NCBI GenBank assembly: GCA_015067125.1
Contig: SVNB01000042.1
Location: 1 to 14,058, forward strand
From: Oscillospiraceae bacterium
Lineage (GTDB): Bacteria > Bacillota > Clostridia > Oscillospirales > Ruminococcaceae
Direction of reading: 5' to 3'
Length of the DNA: 14,058 nucleotides
The translations under genes and the position numbers were made by a program. The notes under the pieces are model-generated. The model made no database searches. It saw nothing but the letters and a program-made list of their open reading frames with translations, and was not told where the DNA came from. Shown here piece after piece: positions 4,983 through 12,016 of this stretch (position 1 is its first letter; every line of letters starts with the position of its first letter).

Positions 4983-6542
4983 TTACCAGCCAAGAACGGT
5001 TTCGTTTCCGCTGCTGTCTGTTATTTTTACAGGGTTTCCTTCGCTGTCAAATTCAAAAGTGTATGTAACGCTGCTTCCGTCCGGATAATTTTCTGTAATT
5101 ATTCCTTCGCTTTCAAAAACAGAAAGATCCACGTTGGAAGGAACAGGTTTTTCCGTTTCTTCAGAAACAGTCCATTCTCCGTTTTCAACGCGCATAATTT
5201 TTCCGTTATCGTCCGTGCTTGCTTCCGGCATTCCGATAACCGTGTTAAGCGGAACCATAACTATTATCATTCCATCTTCAACAACCATAATCGTAATCGC
5301 CATAAGCGGACTTATTCCGGCAAATCCAACACACTGAAAAGTACTCTCTCCGTCGCCCAAACCATAGGCGGTAAAATACATATAAAAAATACTTCCGTAT
5401 GCCTCCAGCGGAATTCGGAATGTTACTGCGCCTTTTGCAAGCGCGCTTCTTATTTCAGAAGTATCGGTTTCCAGTTCCGCTTCTCCGCCGTTCATGGAAA
5501 ACGGTACAAATCCCATTTCCTCAAGGTCAAAAACCGGCGGTGCCGGAACAAATTCATTATCAAGCTGTTTAACCTTTTCTCCGGTAATGCGGCAGCTGTA
5601 TGTTCCGTTTGCGGTAATATCCTCCGGCACGTTAACAAGCACGGCCACCCAGCTGCTGCCCATTCCAAGAAGATCGTTTTTATCTCTTGCAAGCGCAAAG
5701 GGTTCTCCTGTATCTTCTCCTCCAACAGCTGAATAATTGCCCAATGCTGGAAGTCCCTGAAAGCTTTGACAGATACATTCATATTCTTCGCCGTTCCAGC
5801 TGACCGTATAAATTTTTCCCGGTTCAAGCGTTGCTTCAGAATTATCTTCAAAAAACATCTGTCCTTCCCAACTGTCGTTTGTTCCGTCGCCGTCGCTGTC
5901 AAACAGAATGTCGTTAAAAACCGCTTCAAAAATCAATGCGTTTTCTTCGCTATAAAAAGGTTTTTCCAAAATGTCGTTCCATTTCACCGCGCCGGAACCG
6001 CCCATAGCCGCAGAAATTTTATCCCATACTCCGTTCGCAACTCCAAGCACCTTTCCGTTATCGTTTTCCGTAACTTCCGGAAGTTTATCGCCGTCAAATT
6101 CCCCGGCCTCCGCGGCGGCTTTTACGGAATTTGCAATATCCAAAGCCTCCTGCGCTTTTGCCGCAATAACGCTGGCGCTGTCTGCAGAAACTTCCGGAAG
6201 AACCCCGCCTTCGTGCAGTGCGCCAAAATCCTCCACCGTGATATATGCGCTGTCCGTAGTTATTCTCATAACCACTTCTCCGTTTTCGTTCGCATCGCCG
6301 TGCAGTTTAACTTCCCAGGTACCCGCATCAAGATTAAGATGCATATCCTTTGTAATTTTATCTTCGGCAAGGTTTACATCATAAACCGTTTCTCCCTTGG
6401 AAAAATGTGCCCACTTATCAAGTCCGTTCCAATCCGGAGTAAAATCAAAAACCGCCTCGATGTAATCAATGCTGCCGGAAACCGGGCGGTATCTTCCGCC
6501 CGCAAGGTGCTGATTTATAACCCTGAATTTTAAAAGTTCCAT
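4983..6542 (-). CDS. Tail fibre / receptor-binding protein with BppU-type N-terminal domain
   Basis: The ATG at 6542 (GGAG nine bases upstream) gives 519 residues. A GTG at 6548 is in frame but only 3 bases from the GGAG and is less likely. Residues 1-105 (FRVINQHLAG, FDFTPDWNGLDKWAHFSKG, TWEVKLHG, ITTDSAYITVED) match the N-terminal BppU-type domain that attaches fibres to tail structures. An Ala-rich coiled coil follows (120-147), then two copies of a DNGK...V.NG.W repeat (161-173 and 445-457), a common link motif in Firmicutes fibres. Residues 215-224 (DSDGDGTNDS) form a DxDxDG loop like calcium-binding dockerin or thrombospondin-3 loops. The C-terminus (TYTFEFDSEGNPVKITDSSG, 493-512) is a YD/Rhs-like hairpin that often ends such fibres. 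The middle (230-435) probably carries the host-binding part. It acts on the virion surface. Confidence 0.8.
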   Translation of the reverse strand: MELLKFRVINQHLAGGRYRPVSGSIDYIEAVFDFTPDWNGLDKWAHFSKGETVYDVNLAEDKITKDMHLNLDAGTWEVKLHGDANENGEVVMRITTDSAYITVEDFGALHEGGVLPEVSADSASVIAAKAQEALDIANSVKAAAEAGEFDGDKLPEVTENDNGKVLGVANGVWDKISAAMGGSGAVKWNDILEKPFYSEENALIFEAVFNDILFDSDGDGTNDSWEGQMFFEDNSEATLEPGKIYTVSWNGEEYECICQSFQGLPALGNYSAVGGEDTGEPFALARDKNDLLGMGSSWVAVLVNVPEDITANGTYSCRITGEKVKQLDNEFVPAPPVFDLEEMGFVPFSMNGGEAELETDTSEIRSALAKGAVTFRIPLEAYGSIFYMYFTAYGLGDGESTFQCVGFAGISPLMAITIMVVEDGMIIVMVPLNTVIGMPEASTDDNGKIMRVENGEWTVSEETEKPVPSNVDLSVFESEGIITENYPDGSSVTYTFEFDSEGNPVKITDSSGNETVLGW

Positions 6543-6544
6543 TT

Positions 6545-7312
6545 TCACTCGCTCCTTTTTCTGATGATAAGGCAGCCTTCCGCAAGGTCAAATTCCCATC
6601 TGCTGCCGGCTTCCGCGTTTTTAATTTCTTCCGGGTCTTCGATAAAATCAAAACCCCTCATGTCGATAGTTCCCGGAGTCTCGAAGGTAAAAATGCCCCT
6701 GCATTCCGCGGTTTTTCCGGCGTCGCAAACAAAAATAAAATCAGAAATACCGTTTCCGTAATAAACGGTGTTATCTTCCGCTGTAAAGCTTCCGTTTATC
6801 TCTTTTTTTACCGGCGGAAGCACAAACCCGGCCTCCTGTTTTGATTTCGCTTCGATTTTTCCCAAAAGACCGGTCATAAGCACCATACCGTTCGTATCGC
6901 CTATTTTCCCTTCGGCGGTAATGTTTCCATGAGCATGCTCATCTTCCGCAGCGCCGATATCTTTTGGCAAAACGGGATCTTTTCCGTTTTTTGCGTGCTC
7001 AAAAGCGTGTTTTTCTTTTGCTGCGCCCACCATTTCCGGTGTGTAATCTCCTTTTTGTGCTTTTACTGCGCCCGCTCTTCCAAATACAGAGCTTACGGAT
7101 CCCGCATCTATAAGCAGTTTTTCAAGGTCTTTTTGTGTGGCAACTTTTTCGATAATATATTCAATAACTTCGTTTATTTTCGGAATCGCCACTTCGCGCA
7201 CGATCTGTTCAACTGCTGCCTGCATTTCTTTTGCGCTTATTCCCGGCACTTCCGGCTGGCCCATAACGCCTTTTCCCAAAAGGTCGTTTTCTTTAATTTT
7301 TTCAAGTTCCAT
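6545..7312 (-). CDS. Tail appendage / collar-fibre protein
   Basis: This 255-residue protein starts at the ATG at 7312. The upstream AAAAGAG is weak, so translation may depend on coupling to the tail-hub gene that ends 23 bases earlier. The N-terminus IKENDLLGKGVMGQPEVPG (6-24), followed by EMQAAVEQIVREVAIPKINE, is a familiar start of Firmicutes phage tail-fibre proteins. It is followed by SVFGRAGAVKAQKGDY (75-90) and VGAAKEKHAFEHA...IGAAEDEHAHGNI (95-131), short repeats around GAA..HAH that form trimeric fibre shafts. The C-terminal 90 residues are beta-rich. The gene abuts the fibre gene (TGA, two bases, ATG), so the two probably assemble together. Alternative: an adaptor joining hub and fibre. 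Confidence 0.75.
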   Translation of the reverse strand: MELEKIKENDLLGKGVMGQPEVPGISAKEMQAAVEQIVREVAIPKINEVIEYIIEKVATQKDLEKLLIDAGSVSSVFGRAGAVKAQKGDYTPEMVGAAKEKHAFEHAKNGKDPVLPKDIGAAEDEHAHGNITAEGKIGDTNGMVLMTGLLGKIEAKSKQEAGFVLPPVKKEINGSFTAEDNTVYYGNGISDFIFVCDAGKTAECRGIFTFETPGTIDMRGFDFIEDPEEIKNAEAGSRWEFDLAEGCLIIRKRSE

Positions 7313-7335
7313 TTTTTCATCTCTTTTCCCAAAAA

Positions 7336-9384
7336 TTATTTTTTATATCTTCCGTTTTCAGAATATTCCGCCGCAAATCCATAAAGCCCAAAGGCTTTGT
7401 CTTTTTCGGAACACGATACTCTGAACCTGCATTTATCAAATTTCTTTATTTTTGCTTTAAGGGTAAGGGTCCTTGGAGTAAAATCTCCGCTCCAGGTAAA
7501 ATTACCCCAATTTATTGAATCCCACGCAAAAAAAGAAATTTTTCCGGTCCATTTTTTAAGCTCCTCCCAAAATCCGTTTTTTCTTACTTCAAGGCAAACT
7601 TCGTTCTGCGGAAAAGCCGCCGCCTGAACCGCCAGCATTTTTATTGTTTTATTAAGAAAAAAGTGCTCTCCCATAAAATCCGGAAAAGTCCAGTAAGCTT
7701 CTATTGCCTTCTGCCCGTTTTCGCTCCAATCGGAATATCCGTTTTCTGTAAAATAAAAAATCCTTCCGTTTTCATCGCCAAAAAACAAAATTCCTTCCTT
7801 TTCGCAAAGCACTCTTGCGTTTATCCCGTTCCAAAGATAACATTCGTACTGAAAAGCAGAAAGCGGCTCGCCTTTTTCATAGCTTTTGCTTCCCGTATCA
7901 AGCAGATAGATTTTTTCTCCCGCTGCTATAACATAAAAATTCTTCCATTTTGCGCAAAATGCCTTTTCAAGTTCTTCTTCGCAAAGAGCTTTATTTATGT
8001 AATAGCTTCTGTTCTGGGTATATTTTTCTCCGCTGATATCCTCTGTGGTTATTGCGTAAACTCCTCTTCCCGTAAGAAAAAGCTGTTCCTTATCCATAAA
8101 AACAAAGCTTTTTTCAGATATTGCTTCCTCGCCCATAAGGTGCTTTTCTATCGGAAAAGAAGCATTTCCGTTTTCGTCCAAAGCAAAAGAACGCACAACA
8201 ATGCTTCTGCCGTCCCTTGGTTCGGATATATACGAAGCCAAAAGATTTCCCATTACGGAATACCCGATTATTCTTCCGCCGCCTTTTCCGATTTCGGAAT
8301 AATAGGTATCCGGCCAGTATTCCGGATTGCCCGCGGCGCACCAAAAATCCTTTTCCGGCTCGTTTGGGTTTCCGCAGACAAAAATCCTTCCGGAAGTTCC
8401 CGCCGCATCAAAAGCAATGCTCTGTCTGCAAAGATTGATTTTTTCCGCGTATCCCTCAAAATATTTTTCCGCCTCGATAATAAGGTTGTCTGTTCCGGCA
8501 ACGGGTGTTTTGGCAACAGGTTCAATAAACAAGATTTTTCCGGCCTCTCTGTCAACGGTAAAATCCGTCTTTTCTGTTTTTTCCTGCCAGGTCCCGTTTT
8601 CATCCATAACCCATGCCTTAACTCTGCCGGAGGAAAGCCCTGTTTTAGAAAGGCTGAACTGCGTTTCGGTTCCGGTATCGCATATAAAGCTCTCTTTCCA
8701 TCTGGAAGAAATAAGATTGAATTCCTCCTTAATGCTTCCTCCGGGTTCCTGCTCAAAAACCGCTTTTACAACAATTTTTGCGTTTTCTTCCGGTGCCGCA
8801 GAAAAAATTATTTTTCCGTTTTCTGCAAAATATTCCGCCGCCGCTGCGTTTACCGCAACAGATATTATCTCTTTGGGTTCCTGTTCAAAGGCAAATTCCT
8901 TTGCCTCACCATCGCCCAAAAAATCAATTTCCTTTTCCGCAAAATCCGCGTTTTTAGAAATCAGCACCGTTGGAATATACGCCGCCGAATAAAGCGGCCA
9001 GGCCTCGGTTCCGTCGCACACAATCGGTTCGTGTCCGTCAAAAATATAAAGTTTTTCTCCAAACACCTGCGCGGAAGAATTTTCGTCGCCCATTCCCTCA
9101 AAAACCTTTTCTCCGTCAACAAAAAGACAGTTTCCGGCATGAACAACAAAATGTTCCCCTATACAAAAAATGCCGTTTATCCTTTCACCGTATTCCCCAA
9201 AAAGCGCAAAGCCCGTACGCTTGATCGGATTACCCTTGCTGTCGGGCATCATGTTCAGGGCGTCCGGGCTTCTGTTTTTACTGATATCCGATTGTGCCGA
9301 AGAAAGGTCTATCCCCGCAAAAGAGGTTATCTCGAACACTTTTTTAACGGGGTTTCTGCCGCCAAATTTAAAAAGCTCCGGCAT
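7336..9384 (-). CDS. Tail hub / stabilisation-type protein (P22 gp10-like role)
   Basis: This 682-residue, beta-rich protein starts at the ATG at 9384 after AAGGAGGGATTTTA. The N-terminus has the signature of short-tail hub proteins: FAGIDLSSA (22-30), then NRSPDALNMMPDSKG (37-51) and NPIKRTGFA (52-60), i.e. a Gly-containing opening, N..PD..NM..D..G and K R.G. Repeated short strands with Gly turns (ICIGEHFVVHAGNCLFVDG-like, GEKLYIFDGHEPIVCDGTEAW) suggest a propeller-like fold. The late segment with FFGDENGRIFYFTENGYSDW and AYWTFPDF is also typical, preceding strands that contact neighbours. In P22-type tails the hub plugs or lengthens the portal channel and bears the fibres. Position between head and fibre genes agrees. 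Assignment is by motif and length, not by a search. Confidence 0.7.
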   Translation of the reverse strand: MPELFKFGGRNPVKKVFEITSFAGIDLSSAQSDISKNRSPDALNMMPDSKGNPIKRTGFALFGEYGERINGIFCIGEHFVVHAGNCLFVDGEKVFEGMGDENSSAQVFGEKLYIFDGHEPIVCDGTEAWPLYSAAYIPTVLISKNADFAEKEIDFLGDGEAKEFAFEQEPKEIISVAVNAAAAEYFAENGKIIFSAAPEENAKIVVKAVFEQEPGGSIKEEFNLISSRWKESFICDTGTETQFSLSKTGLSSGRVKAWVMDENGTWQEKTEKTDFTVDREAGKILFIEPVAKTPVAGTDNLIIEAEKYFEGYAEKINLCRQSIAFDAAGTSGRIFVCGNPNEPEKDFWCAAGNPEYWPDTYYSEIGKGGGRIIGYSVMGNLLASYISEPRDGRSIVVRSFALDENGNASFPIEKHLMGEEAISEKSFVFMDKEQLFLTGRGVYAITTEDISGEKYTQNRSYYINKALCEEELEKAFCAKWKNFYVIAAGEKIYLLDTGSKSYEKGEPLSAFQYECYLWNGINARVLCEKEGILFFGDENGRIFYFTENGYSDWSENGQKAIEAYWTFPDFMGEHFFLNKTIKMLAVQAAAFPQNEVCLEVRKNGFWEELKKWTGKISFFAWDSINWGNFTWSGDFTPRTLTLKAKIKKFDKCRFRVSCSEKDKAFGLYGFAAEYSENGRYKK

Positions 9385-9396
9385 TAAAATCCCTCC

Positions 9397-9963
9397 TTAA
9401 TCAAAAATTTTAAGTTCAATGTCCTTTTCAAACTCATCTTCGTTTTCCGCAAGAGAGATAAGGTATTCCAGCCATTTTTCGTCATAGCTTCTGGCCGCTT
9501 CCGCCTGTTTTTTGCCAAAATCAAAAGAAAGTTCTCCCAGATCATCGGCAAACCCTTTGCGAATATCGTTTCTTTCGTCCTGATATTTCGCCCGGATTCC
9601 GGAAAGCGCGGTTTCTGCCGCTCCGCCGTTTGTTCCTTCTGCCGCAAGCCTTTCAGCAATTCCGGCTTCTTCCTGCTGCATAAGCACCCAGTTTTCTCTA
9701 AGGGCTTTTTCTTTTTCGTCTTTAATTCTGTCTGCGGCGTAATCAAATTGCTGCCTAAGCTGCTGCGCATATCTGTTGCGCAGTTCCGAAAGGGCGGTTT
9801 CTGCCCTGTTTTCTGCCGGTTTGTTTTCCTCCATCCCGGTACTATAAGAAGGTTCGTTTCCAAAAGCATTTTTGTTTTTGCTGGAAGTAATCTCCACAGA
9901 AACTCCGCTTTCCGGTACGCCGTAACCGTAAACACCTTTTAAATATTCAGTTTTGTTAGCCAT
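9397..9963 (-). CDS. Coiled-coil structural protein with TxGGxxET motif, function unknown
   Basis: I set the start at the ATG at 9963, five bases after AAAGGAGG, giving 188 residues. A longer TTG start at 10005 would lie inside the hairpin after the capsid gene and lacks a ribosome site. The protein has a Gly/Tyr-rich head (YLKGVYGYGVPESG, 7-20), a long helical part (50-165) rich in Glu, Arg, Ala and Gln, and an acidic tail. A short internal repeat AETALS..R..Y occurs at 54-65 and 116-127. The segment ERLAAEGTNGGAAETALSGI (104-123) resembles a motif seen in small proteins of Firmicutes prophage head/tail regions. It lies between capsid and tail hub, so a tail needle, minor capsid or internal protein is possible. 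I do not recognise a named family. Confidence 0.7.
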   Translation of the reverse strand: MANKTEYLKGVYGYGVPESGVSVEITSSKNKNAFGNEPSYSTGMEENKPAENRAETALSELRNRYAQQLRQQFDYAADRIKDEKEKALRENWVLMQQEEAGIAERLAAEGTNGGAAETALSGIRAKYQDERNDIRKGFADDLGELSFDFGKKQAEAARSYDEKWLEYLISLAENEDEFEKDIELKIFD

Positions 9964-9981
9964 GTTTCCTCCTTTTATTAT

Positions 9982-10003
9982 GGGAGCGGCTTTTACCGCT
10001 CCC
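9982..10003 (-). other. Strong intercistronic hairpin after the capsid gene
   Basis: GGGAGCGG and CCGCTCCC form a perfect 8-bp stem with a 6-base loop, 21 bases after the capsid stop and 19 bases before the next ATG. There is no U-run on either strand, so it is unlikely to be a full terminator. An RNA stem that protects the abundant capsid transcript from 3' decay, or sets a step-down in expression, fits the position. Confidence 0.55.
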
Positions 10004-10023
10004 AATTTTAAAAAAACTATTTC

Positions 10024-11103
10024 TTATGCAATTTCTGCGTTTTTCACTTCGCCAATGGCAGAGGTAAATGCGTTTTCCGCAAAAGCAACCGCTTTGATGT
10101 CATAAGTACCTGCCGCAAGAGCAATACTGCCGCCGCTGGTGGTTTCGTATGCGGAATCAGAAAATCTCGGGTCGGTGCCGTCTGTGGTAATTCGGATTTT
10201 TGCCGCACCTGCAGAAGTTACAACCACGTTGGAACCGCTTACGCTGATTTCCGGAACAGCCTGAGTGCTTTCGCCCTCAACCGCTGCATAAACACCGTCG
10301 CATTTTGCGCCGATTACAAACGCGTCGTAAATAAATCTGCCTTCAATAAGGGCGCCGTTAATGCCGGCAGGGTTTTCTTTGATAAAATAATCCTGCACCT
10401 TTTTGGGCTGAAGAACGGAGTTTTTATAAACAATAAGGAAGTATGCCTTTTTTCCGTTTTTCATAAGATAATCGTCCGGAACGGTAACAACCTGCGCACC
10501 CATAAAAGTGCCCACTGCGCCTTTAACAAGCGCTTCTTTTGCAAGAGCTTCCACCCCGATAAACTGTTTGGAAAGACGAAGCATTCCAAACCAGCTCCAG
10601 CCAATAAAAATATATCTTTTATCCGCGGGAACTTTTTTGTTACCCATATGCACCATAGCGTCAGAAATCATCTTTACGATGTTGTCTTCAGAAGGCTCTT
10701 CTTCAGCCTCCTTAACAGTGCCCGCATAGTCAATAAATTTTCTAAGGGCATATTTATCCATTTCGGGAATAGCCTGCTCACTCATTTCGATGGAAAGAAT
10801 TTTAGAAGCCTCTTTCACTCCCATCTGTTCGGAATTATTGCCTTTATCAATGGTAATGGAAAAAGAACGGTCTTTTTCAACCACCATATCCTGCACGGTA
10901 TCCTGCGCCTCTTTGGGTTCGCCATAGCGGTTAAGGCCGCTGCGTTTATAATCGTTAAGTTCCTGAGAAACCGCGGTATATACTTTAAGATTTTTCACCC
11001 CTGTAAATTCATAATCCTTGCAGGCAACACCATCAACAACAGATTTCTGATTAAAAGCCTGCGCAAGTTCCTTTGCATATTTGTTTGCAAGATTAATAGC
11101 CAT
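10024..11103 (-). CDS. Major capsid protein with C-terminal Ig-like/chitobiase-type domain
   Basis: This 359-residue protein starts at the ATG at 11103 after AAAGGAGA. Residues 1-280 have the look of HK97-fold capsid proteins of Firmicutes phages: helical N-terminus (NLANKYAKELAQAFNQKS), strand (FTGVKNLKVYTAVSQELNDY), SFSITIDKGNNSEQM (80-94), the long helix with ALRKFIDYAG, KRYIFIGWSWFGML (162-175), GAVGTFMGAQVVTVPDDYL (195-213) and GRFIYDAFVIGAKCDGVYAA near 255-274. Residues 284-356 form a separate beta domain with TTDGTDPR (306-313) and GTYDIKAVAF (332-341), the signature of Fn3-associated/chitobiase C-terminal (Ig-like) domains. These often decorate capsid exteriors and may bind surface glycans. 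It follows the scaffold-like gene by 30 bases, the usual order. It is the best candidate for the coat protein by position, length and motif style. Confidence 0.85.
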   Translation of the reverse strand: MAINLANKYAKELAQAFNQKSVVDGVACKDYEFTGVKNLKVYTAVSQELNDYKRSGLNRYGEPKEAQDTVQDMVVEKDRSFSITIDKGNNSEQMGVKEASKILSIEMSEQAIPEMDKYALRKFIDYAGTVKEAEEEPSEDNIVKMISDAMVHMGNKKVPADKRYIFIGWSWFGMLRLSKQFIGVEALAKEALVKGAVGTFMGAQVVTVPDDYLMKNGKKAYFLIVYKNSVLQPKKVQDYFIKENPAGINGALIEGRFIYDAFVIGAKCDGVYAAVEGESTQAVPEISVSGSNVVVTSAGAAKIRITTDGTDPRFSDSAYETTSGGSIALAAGTYDIKAVAFAENAFTSAIGEVKNAEIA

Positions 11104-11133
11104 AATAAAAAATTTCTCCTTTCGTTTTACTTT

Positions 11134-11997
11134 TTAATATTCTTTAAAAAGCCCTTCAATAAATTCATCAATTTTCGCGCCTTTAACGGAAGATCTTGCA
11201 GAACCGGCGCTGTGCTCTGCCGCATAAAATTTCTGTCCGTCCTTTGTTTTGTAATTTTTAAGCTCCTCTATTTCTTCAAGAAGTTTTTGCTTTTCGTTTT
11301 CAAGAACATATGTTCTGTAAGCTTTTTCAAGAGGAACACCGTTTTCCCATTCCTCCACAATGCCGTTATTGATTTTTCCAAGTCCCTCGGCAGAATGTGC
11401 CGCCATAAAATTATCAATTTCCAAAAGTTTTCTGCGGATTTCCTCCGCTTTTTCATTCTTCTGTTTTTTTACGGATCGAGTTTTTTCCGCTTCAATGCGA
11501 AATTTCGCAAGCTCCTCGGCGGTTTCTCTGCTCATGCCCGGGTTTGCCTGCTCGATTCGGGCTACCGCTTTTTCAAATCTTGCGTTTTCAATAACGTCCA
11601 TAATTTCCGCTTTCATCTCTTCTTTATCAATTCCGCGGATTTTTGCGATTTTTTCAAAGGCTTCGCTGTCTTTTCTGGCAGCCGCATATCTTTTTAAAAG
11701 TTCATCAAAACAGCAGCCTTTCTGATAAATCCCGATAACTTCTCCGGCGCTTTTTCCTGCGGCCTTTGCAAATGCTTCCACCGCCTTTGCCGGAACCCCG
11801 AATATTCTTCCGTGCTCAACAAAGTCAAGTTCGTGCTCGTCCTCTGCTTTTTCGGTATCATCGTGCTCACCGTCAAGATTTTCGCTGCCAAAAAGCTCAT
11901 CTTCGCCTATTTCTTTTTCCGGTACTTTTGTTTCTTCTTCCAAAAGTCCTTCAATAAATTCTTCGTTTTCCGTTCTTTTTCTTTTTTCTTTCTTCAT
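11134..11997 (-). CDS. Capsid scaffold-like protein
   Basis: I choose the ATG at 11997, preceded by AGGAAGGAG at 5-base spacing, giving 287 residues. A longer frame from 12078 would overlap the terminase by 62 bases and lacks a ribosome site. The protein is very rich in Glu, Lys and Ala and mostly helical, with an acidic N-terminal third (20-60) and a coiled coil near 160-250 (EKAEEIRRKLLEI, ENEKQKLLEEIEELKN), then a Ser/Gly/Ala hinge (SAGSARSSVKG, 263-273). Scaffolding proteins of tailed phages have this composition, sit directly before the capsid gene, and bind coat with a C-terminal helix. The end DEFIEGLFKE (277-286) closely repeats EEFIEGLLEE near the N-terminus (12-21). No catalytic protease motif is visible. 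Confidence 0.7.
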   Translation of the reverse strand: MKKEKRKRTENEEFIEGLLEEETKVPEKEIGEDELFGSENLDGEHDDTEKAEDEHELDFVEHGRIFGVPAKAVEAFAKAAGKSAGEVIGIYQKGCCFDELLKRYAAARKDSEAFEKIAKIRGIDKEEMKAEIMDVIENARFEKAVARIEQANPGMSRETAEELAKFRIEAEKTRSVKKQKNEKAEEIRRKLLEIDNFMAAHSAEGLGKINNGIVEEWENGVPLEKAYRTYVLENEKQKLLEEIEELKNYKTKDGQKFYAAEHSAGSARSSVKGAKIDEFIEGLFKEY

Positions 11998-12016
11998 TTT
12001 TTCTCCTTCCTGTTTT

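Noticed and set aside
7663..9387. A 574-codon plus-strand open frame opposite the tail hub
   Set aside because: Same cause as over the portal: low-complexity Lys/Phe/Arg-rich translation, and the minus-strand gene has clear motifs and a strong ribosome site.
9964..10005. Longer N-terminus of the coiled-coil protein from a TTG at 10005
   Set aside because: It would be translated through the hairpin and has no ribosome site, whereas the ATG at 9963 has a consensus one.
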